From an uncultured Clostridium sp. (GTDB taxonomy: Bacteria > Bacillota > Clostridia > Oscillospirales > Acutalibacteraceae), in assembly GCA_934717555.1 (NCBI GenBank), contig CAKUYY010000033.1:1-14621 (forward strand): a DNA stretch of 14,621 nt, read 5' to 3'. A program made the translations under genes and the position numbers. Positions 1 to 5,923 of this stretch are shown here, piece after piece; within the stretch, counting starts at the first letter, position 1; every line of letters begins with the position of its first letter. Under the pieces are notes generated by a model. It saw only the letters and a program-made list of their open reading frames with translations, searched no databases and was not told the DNA's origin.

Positions 1-240
1 GTGCTGCTCTCCTATGTGAATGTGAAGATAGCGGAACTGGACGGACGCAAGCAGGAACTTCTGGCGAGGATAGCGGAACTAACGGTGGAAGCCATTAGCC
101 CGGAACAGGTCAGCCAGATTTCCGGCTACCTCGACACTTGGGAGAATGTATCCTTTGACGACAAGCGGCGGGTGGTGGATTTGATGATTACCACCGTAGC
201 CGCCACAAGCGACAGCTTGAATATCACATGGAAAATCTGA
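1..240 (+). CDS. Large serine recombinase, C-terminal fragment
   Basis: This is the last 79 codons of a gene that begins left of the window, so the GTG at base 1 is not its real start. The first ~35 residues are a charged helix rich in Glu, Lys and Leu, like the coiled-coil arm of large serine recombinases. The end has the pattern SFDDKRRVVDLMI, a short variable stretch and ITWKI, which I recognise from the C-termini of site-specific recombinases on Clostridia integrative elements. These enzymes cut and rejoin attachment sites through an N-terminal catalytic serine, which is not in view. GC is about 52% by my count of these 240 bases, against roughly 40-45% in sampled chromosomal genes nearby, which fits acquired DNA. 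The gene points at the junction near 297, as expected for a recombinase at the end of its element. The family call is fairly sure; the element type is unknown. Confidence 0.8.
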   Translation: MLLSYVNVKIAELDGRKQELLARIAELTVEAISPEQVSQISGYLDTWENVSFDDKRRVVDLMITTVAATSDSLNITWKI

Positions 241-263
241 CGGGTGGAACCCCTCCCGTCAGA
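236..263. repeat. 9-bp inverted repeat over the recombinase stop codon
   Basis: TCTGACGGG at 236-244 is the exact reverse complement of 255-263, with a 10-base loop. The left arm contains the recombinase TGA stop. No T-tract follows, so it is a poor intrinsic terminator. It could protect the 3' end of the transcript or be an arm of the element's attachment site; the sequence does not decide. Confidence 0.55.
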
Positions 264-266
264 TAC

Positions 267-326
267 CTACCCTGTGTAGTCCCTTGTAAACTGTACTTTC
301 GTATGTGATAAACTTTGATCGTCCAT
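267..326 (-). pseudogene. tnpA: 5' stub of an IS200-family transposase gene (tnpA)
   Basis: On the minus strand an ATG at 326 lies nine bases after a full AAAGGAGG Shine-Dalgarno. The frame reads MDDQSLSHTK and then VQFTRDYTG before a stop at 267. IS200-family TnpA proteins commonly begin MDxxSLSHTKWxCKYHIVF. The first ten residues fit, and the match ends after the lysine codon, near base 297, where W is expected. The remaining nine codons look like unrelated DNA read in frame. TnpA is a small HUH-type single-strand transposase of about 150 residues; both the HUH motif and the catalytic Tyr are missing here, so this is a dead fragment. The family call rests on ten residues plus the surrounding IS200-like signals and on remembered family sequences. 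Confidence 0.6.
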
Positions 327-333
327 TCGGACC

Positions 334-397
334 GACCTCCTTTGTTTTTGTGCGGTTGGCGTTACCCGCCTTTATTATACAAAGGAGGTCTTTTTTT
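334..397 (+). terminator. 12-bp hairpin: plus-strand terminator and Shine-Dalgarno trap
   Basis: GACCTCCTTTGT at 334-345 pairs perfectly with 379-390, and seven T follow at 391-397 on plus. Read rightward it is a Rho-independent terminator with an unusually long loop of 33 bases. Read leftward, the same arm holds the AAAGGAGG ribosome binding site of the tnpA stub, so any transcript that includes both arms would hide it. Confidence 0.65.
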
Positions 398-403
398 CTT
401 CAA
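374..403 (-). promoter_or_regulatory. Candidate sigma-A promoter of the tnpA stub
   Basis: On minus, TTGAAG (403-398) and TATAAT (379-374) are separated by 18 bases. The -10 is perfect and the -35 matches 4 of 6. Transcription would start near 367, inside the loop, so the transcript would lack the 379-390 arm and leave the ribosome binding site free. Confidence 0.5.
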
Positions 404-427
404 TTGTCGCTATCGCTTTTTCTTTCT

Positions 428-446
428 CCACCGGCTTAGCCGGTGG
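428..446. repeat. Subterminal palindrome of the IS200-like end
   Basis: CCACCGGC, a 3-base loop TTA, and GCCGGTGG form a perfect 8-bp stem. It stands just outside the tnpA promoter, where IS200/IS605 elements keep the hairpin bound by TnpA. It has no T-tract, so it is not a terminator. Calling it the transposase-binding hairpin is an inference from position. Confidence 0.55.
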
Positions 447-456
447 TTGTCAATAC

Positions 457-499
457 AAAAAGAAAGGCCCGATTTCTGTTTCAGAGAAGCCGGGCCTTT
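457..499 (-). terminator. Terminator after the flavodiiron gene
   Basis: CGGGCCTTT and AAAGGCCCG (499-491 and 471-463) form a 9-bp stem starting 34 bases past the stop codon. On minus it is followed by the T-rich run CTTTTTG. The plus side also has TTTT, so it may work in both directions. Confidence 0.8.
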
Positions 500-532
500 T
501 AAATTTTCTATCAAGTTCTAACTATCAAACAA

Positions 533-2323
533 TTATCCGATCGGTTCAAAATCAATTGCGCCATGTTTGCACAGAGGACAAACAAAATCATCCGGCAAAA
601 CATCCCCTTCATAAATGTATCCGCATACCTTGCAGACAAATCCCTTTTTCCCTTCTGTCTCGGGCTTGGGTTTTACATGATCCTGATAATACGTATACGT
701 CATCGTTTCTATATTGGAAATCACTCTTGCCTCGGTAATGCTGCAAATAAACATACCGTGGGTCTCAAAATCTACATATTGCTCTACCTTTAAGGACATA
801 AAAGCATTGATATATCTGGGCAAAAAGGCCAGTCCATTATCAGAGCGGAGCACTTTATAATCAGCAAATTTATCCGTTGTTCTGCCACTTTGAAAACCAA
901 AAGTTTCAAACACCTGAAATGGCGCCGCAGTTGACAAGCAGTTGACATTTAAAATCCCCGTCTGTTTGATGACGTGATGAGAATAATTCTGTTTGTTAAT
1001 GGTAACCGCAATACGGTTTGGGCTATCTGTTACCTGAGTAACGGTATTGACAATCAGACCATTATCCTTCTTACCATCGTTACAGGTCACTACATATAAA
1101 CCATAACCTATTTTAAACAGTGCACTCAAGTCATTTTTATGCGCAGTTTCGCTGTGCTGTTCCTGATACTCATGGCATAGCTCGTCCGCCAGAGCGTCTA
1201 TTTGTGCGCAGCTTTCCTCGTTCAGTGCGGACTTTATGTGTACCACGTTCTCCGCAAAAGTCAAATTCTTACAGCCATCCAACATTTGTTTCATAATTTT
1301 GGCGGCCAAAGGAGCCCAGCTTCCGTTTTCTATCAGTCCGACCACGCGATTTTGGAAATTTCTTTCCGTAAGATGTTCAATAAATTCCCGCATAAAGGGG
1401 AAAATATCCGCATTGTAGGTGGTTGTGGCCAAGACCAGTTTGCTGTAACGGAATGCATCTTCCACAGCTTCAGCCATGTCGCAACGGGCCAAGTCATACA
1501 ACACTACCGCAGGACTACCTTTTTTGCGAAGTTGATCCGCCAAGTTTTCTACAGCTTTCTTGGTATGGCCATAAACAGATGTATACGCAATCATAATTCC
1601 ATCTGTTTCTGGGGTATAAGATGACCATGTATGATAAAGATTTAAGTAATATCCAAGATTTTCTGTCAATACGGGGCCATGAAGCGGACAGATAATCTGG
1701 ATATCCAAGCCTGACGCTTTTTTTAGGAGATTCTGTACCTGGGCACCATATTTACCCACAATGCCAATATAATAGCGGCGGGCTTCACAAGCCCAGTCTT
1801 CCTCTACATCTAAAGCGCCAAATTTACCAAAACCATCAGCGGAAAACAAAACCCTGTCACAGCTGTCATAAGTCACCATGACTTCAGGCCAATGAACCAT
1901 AGGGGCCAGAACAAAAGTTAAGGTGTGTTTACCAAGAGAAAGAGTATCTTTTTCTCCCACCACGATTTTTCTTTCTTCAAAGTCGGTACCAAAAAACTGC
2001 TTCATCATGACAAAAGCTTTTTGTGTCGCCACAATTTTAGTATCAGGATATACATTCATGAAATTCGCGATATTAGCGGAATGGTCCGGCTCCATATGCT
2101 GCACAATGAGATAATCTGGATGGCGGGAACCAATGGTATTTTGGATATTGTCCAGCCACTCATGAGTAAACCGTGCATCCACGGTATCCATAACCGCAAT
2201 CTTTTCATCCAATATCACATAGGAATTATAGGACATACCATTTTCAACCACGTATTGTCCTTCAAACAAATCAACCTCATGATCATTTACGCCAACATAC
2301 TTGATATCATTGGTAATTCTCAT
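533..2323 (-). CDS. Flavodiiron protein fused to flavin reductase and rubredoxin
   Basis: Reduces O2 to water and/or NO to N2O in the cytoplasm, protecting anaerobes from oxygen and nitrosative stress. The 596 residues hold four domains. A metallo-beta-lactamase-like diiron domain (~1-240) carries the expected ligands H76, E78, D80, H81, H144, D163 and H215. A flavodoxin domain (~243-385) has the FMN loop TSVYGHT. A flavin-reductase-like domain spans ~400-545, and a rubredoxin (~560-596) has two CxxC pairs, C564/C567 and C582/C585. A plain flavodiiron protein is about 400 residues. The last two domains match the make-up of the separate high-molecular-weight rubredoxin (Hrb) that feeds FprA in Moorella, so the electron chain seems joined in one chain. 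The ATG at 2323 follows GGAGG by seven bases. The gene stands alone between its own promoter and terminator. O2 versus NO preference cannot be read from sequence. Confidence 0.93.
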   Translation of the reverse strand: MRITNDIKYVGVNDHEVDLFEGQYVVENGMSYNSYVILDEKIAVMDTVDARFTHEWLDNIQNTIGSRHPDYLIVQHMEPDHSANIANFMNVYPDTKIVATQKAFVMMKQFFGTDFEERKIVVGEKDTLSLGKHTLTFVLAPMVHWPEVMVTYDSCDRVLFSADGFGKFGALDVEEDWACEARRYYIGIVGKYGAQVQNLLKKASGLDIQIICPLHGPVLTENLGYYLNLYHTWSSYTPETDGIMIAYTSVYGHTKKAVENLADQLRKKGSPAVVLYDLARCDMAEAVEDAFRYSKLVLATTTYNADIFPFMREFIEHLTERNFQNRVVGLIENGSWAPLAAKIMKQMLDGCKNLTFAENVVHIKSALNEESCAQIDALADELCHEYQEQHSETAHKNDLSALFKIGYGLYVVTCNDGKKDNGLIVNTVTQVTDSPNRIAVTINKQNYSHHVIKQTGILNVNCLSTAAPFQVFETFGFQSGRTTDKFADYKVLRSDNGLAFLPRYINAFMSLKVEQYVDFETHGMFICSITEARVISNIETMTYTYYQDHVKPKPETEGKKGFVCKVCGYIYEGDVLPDDFVCPLCKHGAIDFEPIG

Positions 2324-2380
2324 ATCTCTGCCTCCATAAAAATCGAATAAACGGAATGATGTAAAATATACAATGATAGT

Positions 2381-2409
2381 ATTATACTATTTTTGTCTTT
2401 TTAAGTAAA
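2381..2409 (-). promoter_or_regulatory. Sigma-A-like promoter of the flavodiiron gene
   Basis: On minus, TTTACT (2409-2404), a 17-base spacer and TATAAT (2386-2381). The -10 is perfect and the -35 matches 4 of 6. The predicted leader is about 50 bases, with GGAGG at 2335-2331. No clear operator is seen. The rest of this 230-base gap holds only the amidase terminator and AT-rich DNA. Confidence 0.6.
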
Positions 2410-2493
2410 GAAGGGAACGATTGATTAATAAAAATATAGTACTTTAGAATGCTCTATCCTTTTTTAGCGATTCAAAAATATAATTTTTTTACA

Positions 2494-2527
2494 GAAAAAA
2501 GAGGCAAAGGATATCTTTCCCTGCCTC
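2494..2527 (-). terminator. Terminator after the amidase gene
   Basis: On minus, GAGGCA pairs with TGCCTC (2527-2522 with 2506-2501), with an inner AAAG/CTTT continuation, followed by six T (2500-2495). It begins 26 bases past the amidase stop. Confidence 0.75.
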
Positions 2528-2553
2528 TCTCTTAACAATTCTTCTCTATCCCT

Positions 2554-3120
2554 TTATAAAAGGCCGAAATACATCAGAATTCCATTATACATGCCACGGG
2601 CAAACCCTTCCGGATCACGAGTTAATAAATAGACATCATGCTGATTGGTAAGGAAACCCATCTCTACCAATACAGCGGGCATAGAAGTCGCCCGCAAGAC
2701 ATATAAGCTAGGGCGAGCGAATACCCCACGGTTTTCCATCCCCATCCGGTAATTCAAACCATCTAAAATTGACTCTCCCAACTGGTACGCCGGGCTGGAA
2801 AGTCTATAGACATAAGCTTCACTGCCGCTGGCCTCTGTATTGCTGCTGGCGTTGCAGTGGAGACTGATAAAATAATCCGCTCCCCAGGAATTAGCCATAG
2901 TAGCTCTTGCTTGTAAACTGGTGGCGTTGCTGGTGCCTAGTTGTTCTGTTGGGCTGTTGCGGGAAAGTCTTACCTCAAAATTAGGGTTTGCCCTCAATAG
3001 GTTACCTAAACGTACCCCAATATCATAGGTAATGTCCTGTTCCCTTACTCCATTGGCTTCTGCGCCCGCATTTGGATTTTGTGGATTGTGTCCTTGGTCA
3101 ATAAAAATTTTAATTGCCAT
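2554..3120 (-). CDS. CwlC-like N-acetylmuramoyl-L-alanine amidase
   Basis: Cleaves the bond between muramic acid and L-alanine in peptidoglycan. The 188 residues are essentially one zinc-dependent Amidase_3 domain. Likely zinc ligands are H11 (DQGHNP), E27 (REQD) and H88 (SLHCN), with the catalytic Glu at E153 (VEMGF). The protein begins directly with the first beta strand, MAIKIFIDQGH, and has no signal peptide, membrane segment or wall-binding repeats. In Bacillus subtilis the same layout occurs in CwlC, a signal-less mother-cell lytic amidase made under sigma-K. The stretch VLRATSMPAVLVEMGF is close to the matching CwlC region as I remember it. The ATG at 3120 follows GGAGGG. It is a single-gene unit. 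Family certain; the sporulation role is an inference, and a phage-derived lysin is the main alternative. Confidence 0.9.
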   Translation of the reverse strand: MAIKIFIDQGHNPQNPNAGAEANGVREQDITYDIGVRLGNLLRANPNFEVRLSRNSPTEQLGTSNATSLQARATMANSWGADYFISLHCNASSNTEASGSEAYVYRLSSPAYQLGESILDGLNYRMGMENRGVFARPSLYVLRATSMPAVLVEMGFLTNQHDVYLLTRDPEGFARGMYNGILMYFGLL

Positions 3121-3148
3121 ACTATTCCCTCCTTTTCTGAAATATTCT

Positions 3149-3157
3149 ATTATATGA
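3149..3157 (-). promoter_or_regulatory. -10 element of the amidase gene, possibly sporulation type
   Basis: The minus strand reads CATATAATA about 30 bases before the start codon. It contains a perfect sigma-A -10 (TATAAT, 3154-3149) but has no good TTGACA at 16-18 bases. It also fits the CATAnnnTA -10 of sporulation sigma factors E and K. I found no clear -35 for these either, so the sigma class is open. Confidence 0.35.
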
Positions 3158-3239
3158 AAAGGAAGGTCTTATGGGGACAAATTTGCTTTTTCTTTGTATA
3201 TTTTTTAATCTTTAGAGAAAAATATTCTTTTTTGATTCT

Positions 3240-3314
3240 TTATCATAAGAAAAAAGCTATTTATAAAGGCCATAAAACCTGTAAAGCTATAAAACTTTAC
3301 AGGTTTTATGGCCT
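3240..3314 (-). terminator. Terminator of the recJ-hemZ operon
   Basis: A perfect 20-bp inverted repeat (3267-3286 with 3295-3314) with an 8-base loop begins seven bases past the hemZ stop codon. The DNA beyond it on minus is T-rich (TTTATAAATAGCTTTTTTCTT in two runs). The stem is longer than most intrinsic terminators. Between here and the amidase start the DNA is AT-rich with no gene. Confidence 0.8.
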
Positions 3315-3320
3315 CTTTAA

Positions 3321-4808
3321 TTACATAGATTTTCCAAATTGACGGTAAAACTCTGGTATCGCTTTCTTCCGTTCCAGCATTTCCTCAAATCTGGAGTTGT
3401 ATTCATAAGGGTATTTAAAATTAAACACTCTTTGTAAAAATTCTCCTCCAGGTTCTTTCAGCTTTGTGACAGCACCCGCTCCACACGCCAATATTGTATG
3501 GGTTTCATCCATTACATAAACATTATACAATCCTTCATAACCCTTTTGGGCCCAGCCAACATTTTCAAGATTACCAACCATACGGCTTTGACGGTACAAA
3601 TAATAAGGGGCATACTCTTTTTGAGATAAAAGGCTTCCTGCAAAATCTAACATTTGGGCAGTTTCTTTGCATTCCTCTCTGTAAAGTTCTTTCCCTTGCC
3701 GGGTCAATTCTGAAGATTTTTTCATGGCGAGGGTATGGATTGTAATACTTTCGGGGTGTAACGCACATACCTCTTCCAATGTTTTACAAAAACTGTCATA
3801 ACGATCCTCTGGTAAGCCGGCAATCAGATCCATATTGATATGGGAGAATCCCATCTTCCGTGCTAAAGAAAAAGCGTTTTTCGTCTGTTCCGTCGTATGT
3901 TTTCTGCCGATCACTTGAAGCACATGATCATTGAATGTCTGCGGATTAATGCTGATACGGTCCACTCCAAATTCCCGCAAAACGGACAATCTTTCTTCTG
4001 TAATGGTATCTGGACGGCCTGCTTCCACCGTAAACTCACGGCAATAAGTAAAATCAAAGCATCGACGGATTGTCTGCAACATTTGGCTAAGTTGATCCGG
4101 ACTAAGCGTTGTGGGGGTTCCTCCCCCAATATATACGGTCTCTAATCTCAAACCTATCTCTTTGGCAAGCCGCGCTGTCTCTTCCAACTCCTGGCACAAC
4201 AAATCGACATATTGGGGTATCAAGCGTTTGGCTTTTTCCACAGACTGAGACACAAAAGAACAGTACGCACAGCGGGTTGGACAGAAAGGAATGGAGACAT
4301 ACAGGCTATAAGAATCCGGCCGGGAGAGGGAAAGCAATTTTTGTTCCGCCTTCATGGTAGTCAAGGCTAGTTGCGTTTTTTGAGGAGAGACCAGCAAACG
4401 CTTTTGAAAATAATCCGCCGCGCCCTTTTCTCCTCCTTCAGATTCTATCAATCGGCGTATCAATTTGATCGGGCGAACCCCAGTTAAAATTCCCCAGCTA
4501 GGCTGAATTCCCGTTATTTCCACCAGGATATCATAAAGCAATACCGCTAAAGTGCGTTCGCACTCCTTTTCCAGGTCAGGCAATTGGGAAGAAAGACGGC
4601 TTTCTTTTTCCAAAAACTGCTCTTCCTCCCTGATATAAACTTTTAATACTTCTTGATCCTGTTCGCGACGCCGTCCTGTATAGATCACAGTAGTTCCTTC
4701 TTCTATCTGTACAGGTCCAGTACAAATCTTTTCATTGGGATAAAAAACCCGGCATAGATTTTCCAGCTCATAATGGAAATCATGATTATCAATAATAAGA
4801 GAAATCAT
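3321..4808 (-). CDS. hemZ: Radical SAM coproporphyrinogen dehydrogenase HemZ-like protein
   Basis: HemZ-family proteins are assigned to oxygen-independent oxidation of coproporphyrinogen III to protoporphyrinogen IX. The 495 residues have a poorly conserved N-terminal domain (~1-160) typical of HemZ rather than HemN or HemW, then a radical SAM barrel with the Fe-S cysteines C176, C180 and C183 (PFCPTRCAYC), the SAM-binding GGGTPT (228-233), and RISINPQTFND (285-295). The HemN-like C-terminal part contains YYLYRQSRMVGN. Where HemN has His in YxHIPFC, this protein has Ser172. The start ATG overlaps the end of the upstream hydrolase gene as ATGA, so translation is probably coupled. It is the last gene of the recJ operon. 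The family is sure. The substrate is less so, because no other heme gene is in view. Confidence 0.88.
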   Translation of the reverse strand: MISLIIDNHDFHYELENLCRVFYPNEKICTGPVQIEEGTTVIYTGRRREQDQEVLKVYIREEEQFLEKESRLSSQLPDLEKECERTLAVLLYDILVEITGIQPSWGILTGVRPIKLIRRLIESEGGEKGAADYFQKRLLVSPQKTQLALTTMKAEQKLLSLSRPDSYSLYVSIPFCPTRCAYCSFVSQSVEKAKRLIPQYVDLLCQELEETARLAKEIGLRLETVYIGGGTPTTLSPDQLSQMLQTIRRCFDFTYCREFTVEAGRPDTITEERLSVLREFGVDRISINPQTFNDHVLQVIGRKHTTEQTKNAFSLARKMGFSHINMDLIAGLPEDRYDSFCKTLEEVCALHPESITIHTLAMKKSSELTRQGKELYREECKETAQMLDFAGSLLSQKEYAPYYLYRQSRMVGNLENVGWAQKGYEGLYNVYVMDETHTILACGAGAVTKLKEPGGEFLQRVFNFKYPYEYNSRFEEMLERKKAIPEFYRQFGKSM

Positions 4809-5437
4809 AACATCATTCCTAAATATGGATTTCTTTTTCTTTCTTCGTCCAAAGTAGATGGCTCCCCATGCCCGGGATAAACGGTATAATTTCCCGGCAG
4901 CAAAGCCAACTGTTGTAAGGATTTTGTCAGTTTCGGCATATTTCCTGTAGGAAAGTCCGTACGTCCCACACTGTTCCTCATGAGAGTATCCCCGGTAAAT
5001 AAAACATTTTCAGAAAGATAGCAACAGCTTCCCTGCGTATGTCCCGGGGTATGAAGTACTGTAAAAGCTGTCTCTCCCAGAGAGAACGTCTCCCCATCCT
5101 TGAGCAAACGGTCAACAGAAAAAGAAGGCACTTCCTGTCCAATTGCCATCACAGAAAGGTTTAAAGAGCTATTTCCTGGGAAGTCTTTATCCTCTTCATA
5201 CAGAAATACCTGTGCTCCTGTTTTCTTCTGTAAAACAGATACTCCGCCAATATGGTCGAAGTGGCCATGTGTCAGCAAGATCTTTTCCACATTTTTTTCC
5301 CCTATCTGATTGATTGCTGCTTCCAATTGAGGATTCATTCCCCCTGGATCTAAAACTGCGGCCTTTCCAGTAGCTTCATCTATCATCAGATAACAATTGA
5401 CTTCCAGCGGTCCTGTTAAAAAACGTTGTATTTTCAA
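4805..5437 (-). CDS. MBL-fold hydrolase, glyoxalase II-like
   Basis: A 210-residue cytoplasmic metallo-beta-lactamase-fold hydrolase of the YqgX/GloB-like group. Visible metal ligands are H57, H59, D61 and H62 (THGHFDH), H133 (PGHTQGS), D150 (FTGDTL) and H190 (YPGHGE), a complete two-metal site. GRTDFPTG (158-165) is typical of the group. Glyoxalase II-type members split S-D-lactoylglutathione or similar thioesters. The C-terminal substrate domain of true GloB (~250 residues) is absent, so the substrate here is unknown. The start is TTG at 5437-5435, which overlaps the dtd TGA as TTGA; no ATG is available nearby. The gene sits between dtd and hemZ, a position kept in many Clostridia. Confidence 0.88.
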   Translation of the reverse strand: MKIQRFLTGPLEVNCYLMIDEATGKAAVLDPGGMNPQLEAAINQIGEKNVEKILLTHGHFDHIGGVSVLQKKTGAQVFLYEEDKDFPGNSSLNLSVMAIGQEVPSFSVDRLLKDGETFSLGETAFTVLHTPGHTQGSCCYLSENVLFTGDTLMRNSVGRTDFPTGNMPKLTKSLQQLALLPGNYTVYPGHGEPSTLDEERKRNPYLGMML

Positions 5438-5892
5438 TGAATTCCCTCCTGATCTGCTTCTAATATAATGGTAACCGGTCCATCATTTATCAGTGAAATT
5501 TGCATATATGCACCAAACTGGCCGGTTTGCACTTGGGTTACTCCCTGTTCCTGGAGCAAACGGCAAAATTCCTGATATAAGAGATCCGCCTGTTGAGCAG
5601 GTGCCGCATTTGAAAAAGACGGGCGGGTTCCTTTCCGACAGCCTGCACATAAAGTAAAATTAGAAACTACCAAAGCCTCTCCTTTGATATCCAATAGGGA
5701 ACGGTTTAATTTGCCGTTTTCGTCTTCAAAAATGCGTAATACCGCAATTTTTGAAGCTAGTGCCTTTGCCTGTTCTACAGAATCCTCTCCTTCTACTCCT
5801 AACAGGATCAGCAAGCCGTTTTTAATTCTACTGATTTCTTTTTCTTCCACCGTTACACTGGCGGAACATACTCTTTGTAATACTGCTCTCAT
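5434..5892 (-). CDS. dtd: D-aminoacyl-tRNA deacylase Dtd
   Basis: Hydrolyses D-amino acids (and glycine) wrongly attached to tRNA, a proofreading step in the cytoplasm. From M (5892) the protein is 152 residues, close to the usual ~145-150, and begins MRAVLQRV as the family does. The frame stays open up to 5964, but those 24 extra codons do not resemble Dtd and would overlap the end of rel. A modest AGGAAA site precedes 5892. The C-terminal Gly-cisPro motif is present as NDGPVT (136-141). The catalytic motif SQxTLxA reads SNFTLCA (77-83), with Asn in place of Gln78; RKGTRPSF follows as expected. It lies 31 bases after rel and its stop overlaps the TTG start of the next gene. Family call is firm; the Asn may affect activity or be a lineage variant. 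Confidence 0.92.
   Translation of the reverse strand: MRAVLQRVCSASVTVEEKEISRIKNGLLILLGVEGEDSVEQAKALASKIAVLRIFEDENGKLNRSLLDIKGEALVVSNFTLCAGCRKGTRPSFSNAAPAQQADLLYQEFCRLLQEQGVTQVQTGQFGAYMQISLINDGPVTIILEADQEGIH
5444..5450 (-). promoter_or_regulatory. Shine-Dalgarno that fixes the TTG start of the hydrolase
   Basis: AGGAGGG on minus ends six bases before TTG at 5437. This strong site inside the end of dtd is the reason for choosing the rare start codon. Confidence 0.8.
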
Positions 5893-5923
5893 AAAAATTT
5901 CCTTTCCCCAAAGAAAAATGCTA

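Larger units (their letters stand above)
297..456 (-). mobile_element. Truncated IS200-like element, left end
   Basis: Reading the minus strand from about 456 down, the order is a perfect 8-bp palindrome (446-428), a -35/-10 promoter (403-374), an inverted repeat that holds the ribosome binding site (390-334), the tnpA start codon (326), and ten tnpA-like codons to about 297. IS200/IS605 left ends carry a subterminal hairpin that the transposase binds, and IS200 is known for RNA structures that limit its own translation. The outer boundary is placed just past the T-tract of the flavodiiron gene's terminator and is approximate. The inner boundary is the point where TnpA similarity is lost. The rest of the element is not in the window. 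Confidence 0.55.

Noticed and set aside
315..521. Plus-strand open frame of 68 codons
   Set aside because: It runs across the IS200-like end and two hairpins, has no ribosome binding site and is rich in Phe/Arg from T-runs. It is structure, not coding.
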